Assembly (NCBI RefSeq): GCF_019334315.1 | Contig: NZ_JAHWGL010000006.1 | Location: 29,035 to 93,034, forward strand | Length of the DNA: 64,000 bases | Source of the DNA: Hymenobacter profundi | Lineage (GTDB): Bacteria; Bacteroidota; Bacteroidia; Cytophagales; Hymenobacteraceae | Direction: 5' to 3' | Shown: one piece after another, positions 7,768-18,432 of the stretch | Position numbering within the stretch: the stretch's first letter is position 1 | How the letters are laid out: each line of letters starts with the position of its first letter | Notes under the pieces: generated by a model | Databases searched by the model: none | What the model saw: only the letters and a program-made list of their open reading frames with translations | Told to the model about the DNA's origin: nothing | Position numbers and translations under genes: made by a program

Positions 7768-7865
7768 CGCGCCCGCACCGGTTCTTTTATTCGTATAGGT
7801 AATCAAACACCTATACTCCTACCGTTCGCCTCATCGCGCGCTTGGCGCGCTGCTTTTCGCATCTT

Positions 7866-9725
7866 ATGGCTAAAGTCGCAATCAACCTCTCCACCGGGAG
7901 CCTGCAACAGGAAGAAATTATTGTTGGAATTGATCTGGGTACTACCAATTCGCTGGTGGCCTACATCCACCCGGAAACCCGCCAGCCCGTGGCCATCAAC
8001 GACCAGGGCCGAGGCACTATTGTGCCGTCGGTGGTGCACTTCCCGACCGATGGTACCGCGCCTATTGTGGGTACCGAGGCCAAGCAATATTTGCTTACCG
8101 ACCCGCAGAACACGATTTACTCGGTAAAGCGCCTGCTAGGAAAAGCCTATCAAGACCTAGGCAACCACGCCGACCAGCTGGGCTACAAGATTATCGATGA
8201 TAATTCGGAAGGCTTAGTACAGGTACGGGTAGGTGAACAGTTCTACTCGCCCATCGAGTTATCGGCGGAGATTCTGAAGGAGTTGCGCCAGCGCGCCGAG
8301 CACGCTCTGAAAACGCCCGTTAACCGCGCTGTTATCACCGTGCCGGCTTATTTCAACGACTCGCAGCGCCAAGCTACCCGCGACGCGGGCCGTTTGGCAG
8401 GCTTGGAGGTGCTACGTATCGTAAACGAGCCTACCGCCGCCGCACTGGCTTACGGCATCGGTCTCTCGCCCGACGAGGAAAAAACTGTGGCCGTTTATGA
8501 TCTGGGAGGTGGCACGTTTGATATCTCAATTCTGCGCATTCAGCAAGGCATTTTCGAAGTGCTAAGCACCAACGGCGACACCTACCTCGGTGGCGACGAC
8601 CTCGATCAGGCCATCTACCACTACTGGGCTACCGAGTACCAGCTCTCTCCCCTGTTGTTCCAAAACGTAACGGCTCAGCAGCAACTTCGCCTGTTGGCCG
8701 AGCAGGCCAAACGCCACCTCAGTCAAAACGACGAGTTTGAGGTGATATTTGATGAGGTGCGCCTACCCTTAAGCAAGGCGAAGTTCAATGAGCTAATCAC
8801 ACCTCTGGTGCGCCGAACAATGGATGCTTGTCAGCAGGCCTTATCCGACGCGAAACTCACCCCCAAAGACCTGGATGCGGTGTTGCTGGTAGGCGGCTCT
8901 ACCCGTGTGCCCTTGGTATACGATTCTGTATCGGCCTTTTTCCAACAGCCCGCCAATAATTCGCTGCACCCCGATGAAGTGGTAGCCTTAGGGGCCGCCA
9001 TTCAAGCCGACATCTTGGCCGGCAACCGCCGCGACGTGCTGCTACTCGACGTAACGCCCCTCACGCTGGGCATCGAAACCATGGGCGGTTTGATGGACTC
9101 CATCATCCCGCGCAACTCCAAGATTCCGACCAAGGCTGGCCGCCAGTATACCACTTCTGTGGATGGGCAAGTCAACCTCAAGGTATCTGTGTACCAGGGC
9201 GAGCGAGATTTGGTGAAGGAAAACCGCAAGCTGGGAGAGTTCGTGCTGAGCGGCATCCCGGCTATGCCCGCCGGCCTACCCAAGGTAGATGTCAACTTCA
9301 TCTTGAACGCCGACGGTATTCTGAAGGTAGAAGCTATTGAACTACGCTCAGGCGTCAGCCAACAAGTCGAAATCAAGCCCCAGTACGGCCTCACCGACGA
9401 GCAGGTAGAGAAAATGCTTATAGACTCGCTCACCTATGCCCGCGACGATGTATCGGCCCGCATGGTGATTGAGGCCCGCACCGCCGCCGACCAGCTGCTG
9501 TATCAGGTAGAGCGGTTTGTCAACAAGAATTTGCAATACCTCGAGGAAACGGAAATCACCCAAACGGCGGCCCTCACCGAAGTCCTGCGCGAAAGCCTCG
9601 CCACCAACGACAAGGATACCATCCTGAAGGCCATGGACACGCTGGAAGAATACACCCGCCCCTTCGCCGAGCGCGTGATGAACATTTCTATCAAACAAGC
9701 TATGTCGGGCAAGAAAATAGAGTAG
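7866..9725 (+). CDS. hscA: Hsp70 family chaperone, HscA-like
   Basis: 619 residues from the ATG at 7866 ([14 protein letters not shown]). The Hsp70 nucleotide-binding motifs are all present: [16 protein letters not shown] near residue 20, [12 protein letters not shown] near 185, and [14 protein letters not shown]. The substrate-binding domain begins after [18 protein letters not shown]. The length (about 620), the short N-terminal extension before the first strand and the absence of a long glycine-rich acidic tail fit HscA, the chaperone of iron-sulfur scaffold proteins, better than DnaK. No hscB or isc gene is adjacent, so a general Hsp70 role stays possible. The last five codons and the stop lie inside a 166-bp inverted repeat. 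Confidence 0.78.
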   Translation: MAKVAINLSTGSLQQEEIIVGIDLGTTNSLVAYIHPETRQPVAINDQGRGTIVPSVVHFPTDGTAPIVGTEAKQYLLTDPQNTIYSVKRLLGKAYQDLGNHADQLGYKIIDDNSEGLVQVRVGEQFYSPIELSAEILKELRQRAEHALKTPVNRAVITVPAYFNDSQRQATRDAGRLAGLEVLRIVNEPTAAALAYGIGLSPDEEKTVAVYDLGGGTFDISILRIQQGIFEVLSTNGDTYLGGDDLDQAIYHYWATEYQLSPLLFQNVTAQQQLRLLAEQAKRHLSQNDEFEVIFDEVRLPLSKAKFNELITPLVRRTMDACQQALSDAKLTPKDLDAVLLVGGSTRVPLVYDSVSAFFQQPANNSLHPDEVVALGAAIQADILAGNRRDVLLLDVTPLTLGIETMGGLMDSIIPRNSKIPTKAGRQYTTSVDGQVNLKVSVYQGERDLVKENRKLGEFVLSGIPAMPAGLPKVDVNFILNADGILKVEAIELRSGVSQQVEIKPQYGLTDEQVEKMLIDSLTYARDDVSARMVIEARTAADQLLYQVERFVNKNLQYLEETEITQTAALTEVLRESLATNDKDTILKAMDTLEEYTRPFAERVMNISIKQAMSGKKIE

Positions 9726-9876
9726 GGAACACTGTCATCCTGAACGTAGCGGAGCGTAGTGAAGGACCTTATCACGTCAGGACGAGTCGTTAGCACGTCA
9801 GTCGTTCTAGCGTGATAGGGTCTTTCACTGCGCTCCGCTACGTTCAGGATGACAGTGTTTCCTACTCTATTTTCTT
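9711..9876 (+). repeat. 166-bp snapback between and into two convergent genes
   Basis: Two 66-base arms (9711-9776 and 9811-9876) surround a 34-base loop. 62 positions are Watson-Crick pairs and the other four are all G/U pairs in plus-strand RNA (they would be A/C in the opposite strand). The left arm contains the end of the Hsp70 gene and its stop codon; the right arm contains the end of the convergent small gene. It should work as a strong terminator, at least for the plus strand. Confidence 0.85.
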
Positions 9877-10328
9877 TTCTGTTTCTGCGGCGCCGGCACC
9901 ATCCCAAACGTCAGCACCTGAGTAGCGGTCGAATCTCGGAAGCTAACGTCTAACAGCACCTGCGGCTTTGGCCGAAGCGTGTCGCTGGCAAAGTGGAATT
10001 GGTAGAACGGATGCGCCTTCTGATCGTCGCCAATGCGAAACCCTAGCTTGTAGAGCGTGATGCGCGGCCCAAACCGCTTTCCTTGCTCATACAGTACGCG
10101 GCTATCCGTACGGAACTGAGCGGTAGTCAAGCGTTGGCGGGTTTCGGGCGTCAGGAGGGGGTAGGCGTCGCGGTATTTGCCTTGCAACACCGTCAGCAAG
10201 AACTTCCGCGTCAACTGCACTTGCGACGCTTTTTTAGGAGGTAGCTCCGCTGCCAGCAGCAAGCTGCCACAAACGAATAATAGACAGGTAAAAAGAGCTG
10301 TTCGCAACAACTGGGTAAAATAGACCAT
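9867..10328 (-). CDS. small secreted protein of unknown function
   Basis: 153 residues. Residues 1-27 are a signal peptide (LLRTALFTCLLFVCGSLLLAAEL), so the protein is exported. The rest has an N-terminal helical part with ARKFLL-like and YRDAYPLLTPETRQRLT segments, resembling the DUF3887/SnoaL-like proteins that follow the pattern growth-helix, cone-shaped sheet, but no catalytic motif is visible. The C-terminus (QKQKRK) is encoded within the right arm of the snapback repeat. The next gene upstream is the FtsB-like gene, separated by a hairpin. Confidence 0.6.
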   Translation of the reverse strand: MVYFTQLLRTALFTCLLFVCGSLLLAAELPPKKASQVQLTRKFLLTVLQGKYRDAYPLLTPETRQRLTTAQFRTDSRVLYEQGKRFGPRITLYKLGFRIGDDQKAHPFYQFHFASDTLRPKPQVLLDVSFRDSTATQVLTFGMVPAPQKQKRK

Positions 10329-10340
10329 GTCCCTGTTACT

Positions 10341-10379
10341 GCAAAAGCCGGTGCTGCGTTGGCTGGCACCGGCTTTTGC
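10341..10379 (-). terminator. terminator after the FtsB-like gene
   Basis: A perfect 14-bp stem (10341-10354 with 10366-10379) with an 11-base loop lies 4 bases after the FtsB-like stop codon. The T tract is short (four T inside the stem). It also sits 13 bases before the next gene's start. Confidence 0.65.
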
Positions 10380-10382
10380 GGC

Positions 10383-10697
10383 TTATTCTTCCTCCTGCGG
10401 CACTAGAATGAACACGTCTTCTCCCGGCCGTTTCATGATGTACTTTTCGCGGGCAAATTTTTCTAGCAGTTCAGGGCTACTCAATAGTTCGGCGCGGTCC
10501 TGCTTTACCTGCTCAATATTTTTAAGGTAGTAATCACGCTCGGTTTGCAAATCGCGCCATTTGGCGTACATATCGTATTGCTTCACCAGGTCATTGGCAT
10601 CGAAGACGAACATCCACACCAAAAAGCCCATTCCCGCCAAGAAGTAGAAACTGCGCAAAAAGCGGGGCACACGGTGAAATACGTCGAGCAGGCTCAT
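10383..10697 (-). CDS. septum formation initiator family protein (FtsB/DivIC-like)
   Basis: 104 residues with the FtsB/DivIC layout. A short cytoplasmic N-terminus precedes one membrane helix (FYFLAGMGFLVWMFVFDAN, about residues 18-36). Then comes a charged coiled coil (KWRDLQTERDYYLKNIEQVKQ) and the family's C-terminal motif LEKFAREKYIMKRPGEDVFIL. Such proteins link FtsQ/DivIB and FtsL in the divisome on the periplasmic side. It follows eno on the same strand, about 160 bases away across a terminator, so it probably has its own promoter; a TACCTTG box, one base short of the consensus, lies 11 bases before the ATG. Confidence 0.88.
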   Translation of the reverse strand: MSLLDVFHRVPRFLRSFYFLAGMGFLVWMFVFDANDLVKQYDMYAKWRDLQTERDYYLKNIEQVKQDRAELLSSPELLEKFAREKYIMKRPGEDVFILVPQEEE

Positions 10698-10779
10698 AGC
10701 AAGTAGAACAAGGTAGGAAACGCACCAAAGCAGGCGCCTACCACAAATATCAAGATTTCAGTTGATACCGCTCACAACA

Positions 10780-10817
10780 AAAACGGCACCGCCGCTCGAA
10801 AGCAACGGTGCCGTTTT
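10780..10817 (-). terminator. eno terminator
   Basis: A 12-bp perfect stem (10780-10791 with 10806-10817) with a 14-base loop, followed on the minus strand by five T. It lies 43 bases after the eno stop codon. Confidence 0.7.
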
Positions 10818-10859
10818 CATGGAATCAGTGAAATTCTGCCAAGCAGCAGAACCCGTGAT

Positions 10860-12326
<1,467 letters not shown>

Positions 12327-12926
12327 TTACGAAGCAGCTTCTTCGTCACGCTCCTGTGCTTCTTCGCGGCTTTCACCTTCTTGCACAGTGGTGGTAGGGG
12401 TATCTTCGGGAGCCGAAACTTCCACAGTAGCATTCGGAGCAATAGCTTCACCGCTTACTTCAGTGGCGCTGGTAGTGGTATCGTCGGTAGCTTTCTTACC
12501 ACCACGACGCGAACGGCGGGTAGTTGTCTTAGCTTCACCGGCGTTCTTCGCCTCTAGTAGCGTTTCATTGTAGTCTACAAGCTCAATGATGCACACTTCA
12601 GCGTTGTCGCCCAGACGGTTCTGGCTCAATTTGATGATGCGGGTGTAACCACCCGGACGGCCAGCAATTTTAGCCGCTACGTCGCCAAACAGTTCTTTGA
12701 TGGCTTCTTTGCTTTGCAAGGTAGCAAATACGGTACGACGCGAGTGCGTAGTATCATTCTTCGCCTTGGTCAGCAGTGGCTCTACAAACTGGCGCAGGGC
12801 TTTAGCCTTCGCTACCGTCGTGGTCAGACGCTTGTACTGAATCAGCGAAATTGCCATGTTCGACAGCATCGCATTGCGGTGGGACGTAGTACGACCCAAG
12901 TGGTTGATAGATTTACCGTGACGCAT
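12327..12926 (-). CDS. rplQ: 50S ribosomal protein L17 with long C-terminal tail
   Basis: 199 residues. The first 120 or so are a normal L17 ([20 protein letters not shown] at the start, then the [15 protein letters not shown] segment and [23 protein letters not shown]). L17 lies near the tunnel exit of the large subunit. The last 75 residues are a low-complexity tail: first basic ([11 protein letters not shown]), then rich in T, E and S (ending [12 protein letters not shown]). Such tails occur in Bacteroidota L17, but their role is not known. It is the last gene of the alpha region and ends in an intrinsic terminator. Confidence 0.97.
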   Translation of the reverse strand: MRHGKSINHLGRTTSHRNAMLSNMAISLIQYKRLTTTVAKAKALRQFVEPLLTKAKNDTTHSRRTVFATLQSKEAIKELFGDVAAKIAGRPGGYTRIIKLSQNRLGDNAEVCIIELVDYNETLLEAKNAGEAKTTTRRSRRGGKKATDDTTTSATEVSGEAIAPNATVEVSAPEDTPTTTVQEGESREEAQERDEEAAS

Positions 12927-13052
12927 AAAAAAGAGAAAATGTAAGCTTGCGGATGCCGGCCACGGCGGGTAAGCAGCTTCGCTGCCTCCACATTAGTACC
13001 GACGCCCCTCAGGGCTTACTGGTTGAAAAAAGTGAGTGTTTTGTAACAAGTA

Positions 13053-13125
13053 AATAGCCGAATGGCCGAACCGCTGGCGGTATACTCATCGAGCAACCTC
13101 TTAACAGTCCAGCCATTCGGCTATT
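13053..13125. repeat. long-loop inverted repeat in the rpoA-rplQ gap
   Basis: AATAGCCGAATGGC (13053-13066) and its exact inverted copy (13112-13125) form a 14-bp stem around a 45-base loop, starting 5 bases after the rpoA stop codon. There is no T tract, so it is a poor intrinsic terminator; an RNA-processing or stabilising role is possible. Confidence 0.65.
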
Positions 13126-13130
13126 CAATA

Positions 13131-14120
13131 CTAGTCTTCGTCGAGGCGATATTTGCCCAGATCCATCCCGAAAGTCAGACCTTTCTCCTCAACGAGGTTT
13201 TCCAGTTCCGTCAACGACTTCTTACCGAAGTTGCGGAACTTCATCATGTCGCTCATGTCTAGCTGCACCAAATCGCCCAGCGTTTTGATGTCGGCAGCCT
13301 TGAGGCAATTGTAAGCGCGTACGCTCAAGTCCATATCTGCCAATGGCGTCTTCAGAACCTTGCGCATGTGCAGCGTCTCTTCATCCACAGTTTCCTCTTC
13401 CTCGGGCTTAGCCGATTCGAAAGTCATTGTGTTATCAGAGAACAACATGAAATGCTGAATTAGAATGTTGGCGGCACCTTTCAGTGCTTCCTCCGGATGG
13501 ATTGAGCCGTCGGTTTGAATCTCAACCAACAAACGCTCATAATCCGTCTTCTGCTCTACGCGGGTATTTTCAATGCTGTATTTCACGTTTTTGATAGGCG
13601 TGAAAATCGCATCAATAGCAATCTGGCCGAAAACCTGATCAGTCGGCTTGTTCTCTTCAGCTGGCACGTAACCACGGCCTTTCTGAATTGTGAACTCGAA
13701 CTCGAGTTCCGTACCTGGGTCAACGTGACAAATCACCAGATCCGGATTCAATACCTGAAAACCGCTGGTGAAGTTGTTAATATCGCCCGCCGAGAAAGTT
13801 TCCTGACCTTTGATGCGCACCGTGATTTTATCCTCAATGGCGTCGCTCACCTTCTTGAAGCGAACCTGCTTCAGGTTCAGAATGATTTCGGACATGTCCT
13901 CAATCACACCTTCAATAGTCATAAACTCGTGCAGAACGCTACTGGTGCGTACCGACGTGATGGCGTAGCCCTCCAGCGACGACAGCAGGATGCGGCGCAG
14001 AGCGTTGCCGATCGTGACGCCGTAGCCTTTCTCCAGCGGTTTGAATTCAAACGTTCCGTAAAAGTCGTCTGATTTCTCCATCACGACCTTTTCCGGCATT
14101 TGAAAAGCTAAGATTGACAT
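13131..14120 (-). CDS. rpoA: DNA-directed RNA polymerase subunit alpha
   Basis: 329 residues. The N-terminal domain that dimerises and assembles beta and beta' starts [13 protein letters not shown] and contains [22 protein letters not shown]. The C-terminal domain, which contacts promoter DNA and activators, is visible in [19 protein letters not shown] and [15 protein letters not shown]. The ATG at 14118-14120 fits family starts; the frame runs 17 codons further but without likeness. It follows rpsD in the alpha operon after a 151-base gap that contains a long-loop inverted repeat. Confidence 0.98.
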   Translation of the reverse strand: MSILAFQMPEKVVMEKSDDFYGTFEFKPLEKGYGVTIGNALRRILLSSLEGYAITSVRTSSVLHEFMTIEGVIEDMSEIILNLKQVRFKKVSDAIEDKITVRIKGQETFSAGDINNFTSGFQVLNPDLVICHVDPGTELEFEFTIQKGRGYVPAEENKPTDQVFGQIAIDAIFTPIKNVKYSIENTRVEQKTDYERLLVEIQTDGSIHPEEALKGAANILIQHFMLFSDNTMTFESAKPEEEETVDEETLHMRKVLKTPLADMDLSVRAYNCLKAADIKTLGDLVQLDMSDMMKFRNFGKKSLTELENLVEEKGLTFGMDLGKYRLDED

Positions 14121-14146
14121 AAGTGGGGCTTTATATGTAGTGTGTA

Positions 14147-14204
14147 TGAGTAGTAGGTAGCAAGACCACAAACAAGTTGTTTACGTCCTACTACCTACTA
14201 CTCA
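14147..14204. repeat. long-loop inverted repeat in the rpsD-rpoA gap
   Basis: TGAGTAGTAGGTAG (14147-14160) and CTACCTACTACTCA (14191-14204) form a perfect 14-bp stem with a 30-base loop, 26 bases upstream of the rpoA start codon. No T tract is present. Confidence 0.65.
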
Positions 14205-14271
14205 GTACTCAAATCCATTAAATACAACGAAGAAAATCGAATGAACGCCCCAGCCATAGCCAGGGCAGTTA

Positions 14272-14877
14272 CTACTTCGAGTACAGCTCGACAATGAGCT
14301 GTTCAGTGATTTTCTCCGGAATCAGTTCGCGGGAGGGAGCATTTAGGAATTTGCCTACCATCTCTTTGCCATCCCACTCCAGCCACGAGAACTGACGCGA
14401 GTTGCGCACGCTCAAGCTATCGGTGATGGTTTCCAACGACTTCGATTTTTCACGAACACCCACTACGTCACCAGCGCGCAGCTTGTAAGAAGCGATATTC
14501 ACGATTTCACCGTTTACCGTAATGTGCTTGTGCAATACCAATTGACGAGCAGCACGACGGGTAGGTGCAATGCCGAAGCGATACACTGTATTATCAAGAC
14601 GCGATTCCAGCAGGGCCAACAGGTTATCACCTGTAATGCCGGGGAGAGTAGCAGCCTTGTGAAATAGGTTTTCGAATTGCTTCTCCAACACGCCATAGAG
14701 GTATTTCACCTTTTGCTTCTCCATCAACTGGATAGCATATTCCGATTGCTTCTTACGGCGGCCACGACCATGCTGGCCGGGGGGATAGTTCTTTTTGTTG
14801 AGTGCCTTGCTCGGGCCGAAAATCGGCTCATTGAAGCGACGGGCAACTTTGGTTTTAGGACCGGTATAACGTGCCAT
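14272..14877 (-). CDS. rpsD: 30S ribosomal protein S4
   Basis: 201 residues from the ATG at 14875-14877 ([21 protein letters not shown]). S4 binds 16S rRNA early in assembly of the small subunit and, in other bacteria, regulates the alpha operon. The S4 RNA-binding domain is visible in [19 protein letters not shown] and the following [19 protein letters not shown]. The N-terminus has none of the four zinc-binding cysteines found in the zinc form of S4, so this is the zinc-free form. A frame extension to 14994 enters the upstream inverted repeat and is not used. Confidence 0.98.
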   Translation of the reverse strand: MARYTGPKTKVARRFNEPIFGPSKALNKKNYPPGQHGRGRRKKQSEYAIQLMEKQKVKYLYGVLEKQFENLFHKAATLPGITGDNLLALLESRLDNTVYRFGIAPTRRAARQLVLHKHITVNGEIVNIASYKLRAGDVVGVREKSKSLETITDSLSVRNSRQFSWLEWDGKEMVGKFLNAPSRELIPEKITEQLIVELYSK

Positions 14878-14915
14878 TTCGGGGTTATTGAGTTTTACTG
14901 GGGGTTGAACCGCGT

Positions 14916-14974
14916 GTGTCGGGCCTCTCGAATGTGCCTTGCAGGGGTGAAAAGCTGCATTAGAAACCCGACAC
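14916..14974. repeat. long-loop inverted repeat in the rpsK-rpsD gap
   Basis: GTGTCGGG (14916-14923) and CCCGACAC (14967-14974) form an 8-bp stem around a 43-base loop in the 140-base gap between rpsK and rpsD. No T tract. Confidence 0.5.
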
Positions 14975-15017
14975 GGAGGGCAAGCCAACGCCAAGCGTCA
15001 GCTGCCAGTTCATTATA

Positions 15018-15410
15018 TCAGACGCGACGACGTTTAGGAGGACGGCAGCCGTTATGGGGCAGCGGCGTCACGTCGCGGATGGTCGTCACCTCAATACCCA
15101 CGTTCTGGATAGTACGAATAGCCGACTCCCGGCCCGAACCCGGACCTTTTACGAATACTTCGGCTTTGCGCATACCTAAGTCATGCGCTACTTTGCCGCA
15201 ATCCGTAGCTGCCATTTGAGCAGCGTAGGGAGTGTTCTTCTTCGAACCACGGAATCCCATCTTACCAGCCGATGCCCAAGAGATTACCTGGCCATTGTTG
15301 TTGGTGATGGAGATGATGATGTTATTGAACGAAGCCTTTATATGTACTTGGCCGGTCTGTTCAACCTGGACAACGCGCTTCTTGGCTTTGTCTTTTCTCT
15401 TTTGTGCCAT
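15018..15410 (-). CDS. rpsK: 30S ribosomal protein S11
   Basis: 130 residues, normal size. S11 sits on the platform of the small subunit next to the mRNA exit and the E site. The core [20 protein letters not shown], then [19 protein letters not shown] and the C-terminal [18 protein letters not shown] are all conserved family sequence. It lies between rpsM (70-base gap) and rpsD (140-base gap). These gaps are much larger than in compact alpha operons. Confidence 0.98.
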   Translation of the reverse strand: MAQKRKDKAKKRVVQVEQTGQVHIKASFNNIIISITNNNGQVISWASAGKMGFRGSKKNTPYAAQMAATDCGKVAHDLGMRKAEVFVKGPGSGRESAIRTIQNVGIEVTTIRDVTPLPHNGCRPPKRRRV

Positions 15411-15480
15411 TTGGTTATCGCAAAATATGCGGAAGTTGTTGAAGCTATATATTACTGCTAGCTCCGATTTCCGCTACTGG

Positions 15481-15858
15481 TTATTTAGTAGCCTTTTTCT
15501 TGTTGGCAACCGTCTTACGCTTACCCTTACGGGTGCGCGAGTTGTTCTTGGTACGCTGACCACGAACCGGCAAGCCTTTACGGTGACGCAGACCACGGTA
15601 GCAACCAATATCCATCAAACGTTTGATGTTTAGCTGCACTTCCGAACGCAGTACACCTTCCGTTTTGTGTTCGGAAGCAATAATGCTACGGATTTCACCA
15701 GCTTCATCTTCAGTCCAATCTTTCACCTTCTTATCCAGCGAAATGCCAGCTTTGGTAAGGATCTTCTGTGCAGAAGAACGGCCGATGCCGAAAATATACG
15801 TCAGGGCGATTTCGCCCCGCTTGTTGTCCGGGATATCTACCCCTGCAATACGAGCCAT
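15481..15858 (-). CDS. rpsM: 30S ribosomal protein S13
   Basis: 125 residues. S13 lies in the head of the small subunit and contacts P-site tRNA through its basic tail and the large subunit through bridge B1. Visible family marks: [21 protein letters not shown] at the N-terminus, the helix-two-turn-helix region [13 protein letters not shown], the [20 protein letters not shown] motif, and the basic tail ending [15 protein letters not shown]. It begins 18 bases after the rpmJ stop codon and is the first large gene of the alpha region. Confidence 0.98.
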   Translation of the reverse strand: MARIAGVDIPDNKRGEIALTYIFGIGRSSAQKILTKAGISLDKKVKDWTEDEAGEIRSIIASEHKTEGVLRSEVQLNIKRLMDIGCYRGLRHRKGLPVRGQRTKNNSRTRKGKRKTVANKKKATK

Positions 15859-15876
15859 GTTGTAGTATCTGAGTGC

Positions 15877-15993
15877 TTAACCTTGCCGCTGCTTATAACG
15901 CGGGTTTTTCTTGTTGATGACGTAAAGCTTGCCTTTGCGGCGAATCACTTTACAGTCAGCGCTACGCTTCTTTACGGACGCTTTGACTTTCAT
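15877..15993 (-). CDS. rpmJ: 50S ribosomal protein L36, zinc ligands mostly lost
   Basis: 38 residues ([20 protein letters not shown] and the end NPRYKQRQG). L36 is a small protein of the large subunit that normally binds zinc with C11, C14, C27 and H33. Here the matching residues are S11, C14, N27 and Y33, so three of four ligands are gone and this is the zinc-free form. It lies between infA and rpsM; the gap to infA is 110 bases, with its own -7-like box and inverted repeats. Confidence 0.95.
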   Translation of the reverse strand: MKVKASVKKRSADCKVIRRKGKLYVINKKNPRYKQRQG

Positions 15994-16004
15994 GAGTGTG
16001 GAAA

Positions 16005-16103
16005 CTTAGGGTCTATGAGACATGAGGCCTTAGAAAGACCCCGAATTCTAGAAAAGTGGTGCAAAAGTACACAACTTCCTGAAATTCTGAGTCTCTAAGA
16101 CCC
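16005..16103. repeat. inverted repeats in the infA-rpmJ gap
   Basis: CTTAGGGTCT begins at 16005. Its GGGTCT part can pair with AGACCC at 16036-16041 or with the copy at 16098-16103, next to the infA stop codon; GGGTCTATGAGAC (16009-16021) pairs with 16091-16103 with two mismatches. The same CTTAGGGTCT word recurs in the fusA-rpsG gap. Confidence 0.45.
16062..16069 (-). promoter_or_regulatory. possible -7 element TACTTTTG upstream of rpmJ
   Basis: TACTTTTG on the minus strand fits TAnnTTTG and lies about 70 bases before the rpmJ start. No TTG at standard spacing. It could start an rpmJ-rpsM-rpsK-rpsD-rpoA-rplQ transcript. Confidence 0.4.
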
Positions 16104-16322
16104 TTATTTATAACGGTAAACGATTCTACCTTTCGACAGGTCGTAAGGAGACATTTCCAACTTCACCTTATCCCCTGGCAGAATCTTAATGTAGTGCATC
16201 CGCATCTTACCCGAGATATGGGCAATTAGCTGGTGACCGTTTTCCAATTCCACGCGGAACATGGCGTTGGACAGTGCTTCCAGAATGACTCCGTCCTGCT
16301 CAATGGAGGATTGTTTTGCCAT
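16104..16322 (-). CDS. infA: translation initiation factor IF-1
   Basis: 72 residues, exactly the usual length. IF-1 binds the A site of the small subunit during initiation. The OB-fold is clear: [40 protein letters not shown] and [20 protein letters not shown], ending IVYRYK. It starts 4 bases after the map stop codon, so map and infA are surely co-transcribed. The 110-base gap after it, with repeats and a -7-like box, separates it from rpmJ. Confidence 0.98.
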   Translation of the reverse strand: MAKQSSIEQDGVILEALSNAMFRVELENGHQLIAHISGKMRMHYIKILPGDKVKLEMSPYDLSKGRIVYRYK

Positions 16323-16326
16323 GTGG

Positions 16327-17097
16327 CTATTGTAAAGCTTTTTCTATGTACTCAAAGGAGGTCAATACCTCTGCTTTGTCTTTTCTAACAACAACTGTGT
16401 GCTCAAAGTGCGCTGAAGGCATTTTATCCTTCGTACGGATAGTCCAGCCATCCCTTTCTTGCACAATTTGCTTGGTACCTAAATTGACCATTGGTTCAAT
16501 GGCAATAACTAAACCTGTCTGTAACTTAAGGCCAGAACCACGCTTACCATAATTAGGGACCTCAGGACGTTCGTGTAACTTTTTACCCACACCATGCCCC
16601 ACAAGTTCTCTAACTACGCCATAGCCCTGTTTCTCAACATGCTGCTGTACAGCGTAGCTTATGTCACCCATGCGGTTACCAGCTACTGCTTGTTCGATAC
16701 CAAGATAAAGTGATTCCTTGGTTCGCTGCAACAACGCCAATATCTCAGGAGTAACATTGCCTACAGGGTAGGTGTAAGCGCTATCGGAATGGTAACCGTT
16801 AAGAAAAACGCCGCCGTCTACAGAGATTATATCTCCGTCCTTTAGCGTATAGTCACTAGGGAAGCCGTGTACTACGACTGAGTTGGGTGATATACAGAGA
16901 CTGAAAGGGAAATCGTTATAGCCCTTAAAGGAAGGTATTCCACCATTATCACGGATGAACTCCTCGGCACGCTGGTCCAGTTGCCGTGTAGTTACTCCTT
17001 CTCTGATAATCTTAGCTACCTCTCCATGAGCTTGAGCCAGTACTTTCGCACTGGCTCTCATTAACTCTATCTCTTCTTCTGTTTTGTAAATTATCAT
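16327..17097 (-). CDS. map: methionine aminopeptidase, type I
   Basis: 256 residues. The enzyme removes the initiator methionine from new proteins. The dinuclear metal site is intact: the two aspartates in [20 protein letters not shown], the histidine in [20 protein letters not shown], and the glutamates in [10 protein letters not shown] and near FEHTVVV. The N-terminus [20 protein letters not shown] is standard for type Ia. It lies between secY (5 bases) and infA (4 bases), the common secY-map-infA order. Confidence 0.97.
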   Translation of the reverse strand: MIIYKTEEEIELMRASAKVLAQAHGEVAKIIREGVTTRQLDQRAEEFIRDNGGIPSFKGYNDFPFSLCISPNSVVVHGFPSDYTLKDGDIISVDGGVFLNGYHSDSAYTYPVGNVTPEILALLQRTKESLYLGIEQAVAGNRMGDISYAVQQHVEKQGYGVVRELVGHGVGKKLHERPEVPNYGKRGSGLKLQTGLVIAIEPMVNLGTKQIVQERDGWTIRTKDKMPSAHFEHTVVVRKDKAEVLTSFEYIEKALQ

Positions 17098-17102
17098 TAG
17101 AA

Positions 17103-18419
17103 CTATGAAGCCAGAGCGATATTCTGCGAACGGCCTCTTACTTTACCACTTTTCATCATGCCATCATATCGTTGCATGAGTAAGTAGCTTTCTATTTGAT
17201 TCAATGTATCCAATACTACCCCTACCATGATAATGAGGGAAGTACCACCATAGAAAGCTGAAAAGGGCCTTGTTACGCCGAGTAATAAAGCGAAAGCAGG
17301 GAAAATGGCAATCAATGCAAGAGCTACTGCACCAGGCAATGTAATCCGCGTTAGTACCTCATCAATATACTCCGAAGTATCTCGTCCAGGCTTCACACCA
17401 GGTACAAAGCCTCCACTACGCTTCAGATCGTCCGCAATTTGATTAGGATTAACGCTGATAGCAGTGTAGAAGTATGTGAAAACGATGATGAGGGTAGCGA
17501 AGACTAGATTATACTGCCAAGAAGTGTAATCTGAAAACTTTAGCCCAATATAACTTGCAGTATCACTCTCATTTTGCCAGACTGATGCCACAATAGCAGG
17601 AACAAACATTAGTGATTGCGCAAAAATGATAGGCATTACGCCAGCTGCATTCACCTTCATTGGGATGAACTGACGTTGTGCATTTAACTGCGATGTACCA
17701 CCAATTTGTTTAGCGTATTGAACTGGAATACGACGAACAGCCTGAGTCAATACAATGACAGCCATTACCACCAGGAACAAAACAACTAACTCAATCAAGA
17801 AAATAAGAGAACCTTGCATACGCTTGGCTGCTGCTTCTCCAATTAAAGCACCTGGTAGACGCGATACAATCCCGATCATAATAATCATGGAAATACCGTT
17901 GCCGATACCTTTATCGGTAATCTTTTCACCCAGCCACATGCAAAACAAAGTGCCAGCTGTGATTACTACCATTGTAGTAATAGTGAATAGTAACCCAGGA
18001 TTAGTTATCGCTTCTGCGTTGATAGTTGCAATGAACCCGACTGATTGGGCCATTACAATTGGTATTGTTAGAAAACGCGTATACTGGTTTATCTTCTTCC
18101 GTCCAGACTCTCCTTCTTTCTGTAGCTTCTGGAAATAAGGGACAGCAATAGTCAGAAGTTGCAGTACGATAGATGCCGAGATATACGGCATAATACCTAA
18201 TGCAAAGATGGAAGCATGACTAAATGCTCCTCCTAACAAGGTGTCCAAAATGCCAAAAAGGCCTTGAGCACCTTGTTTCAATTGGGTTGGGTCTACCCCT
18301 GGCAAAACTACATAAGAGCCAAGCCGGTAGATAGCAATGAAAAAAACAGTATTGAGGATCCGAGTTCTCAGATCCTCAATTTTGAAAATATTCTTTATCG
18401 TCTCGATAAACTTTTTCAT
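17103..18419 (-). CDS. secY: preprotein translocase subunit SecY
   Basis: 438 residues with ten membrane segments. SecY forms the protein-conducting channel with SecE and SecG in the inner membrane. Visible features are MKKFIETIKNIFKIEDLRTR at the N-terminus, the plug region after VVLPGVDPTQL, LGIMPYISASIVLQLLT, and the cytoplasmic loop with FYTAISVNPNQIADDLKRSG used for ribosome and SecA contact. It sits between rplO (13 bases) and map (5 bases). The other channel subunit, secE, is in the same minus-strand block near 43.9 kb. Confidence 0.98.
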   Translation of the reverse strand: MKKFIETIKNIFKIEDLRTRILNTVFFIAIYRLGSYVVLPGVDPTQLKQGAQGLFGILDTLLGGAFSHASIFALGIMPYISASIVLQLLTIAVPYFQKLQKEGESGRKKINQYTRFLTIPIVMAQSVGFIATINAEAITNPGLLFTITTMVVITAGTLFCMWLGEKITDKGIGNGISMIIMIGIVSRLPGALIGEAAAKRMQGSLIFLIELVVLFLVVMAVIVLTQAVRRIPVQYAKQIGGTSQLNAQRQFIPMKVNAAGVMPIIFAQSLMFVPAIVASVWQNESDTASYIGLKFSDYTSWQYNLVFATLIIVFTYFYTAISVNPNQIADDLKRSGGFVPGVKPGRDTSEYIDEVLTRITLPGAVALALIAIFPAFALLLGVTRPFSAFYGGTSLIIMVGVVLDTLNQIESYLLMQRYDGMMKSGKVRGRSQNIALAS

Positions 18420-18432
18420 TGCTTAGTATGCT

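Noticed and set aside
7866..9725. Calling the Hsp70 gene dnaK
   Set aside because: Length, N-terminal extension and lack of the long C-terminal tail fit HscA better; but no isc neighbours exist, so confidence is limited.
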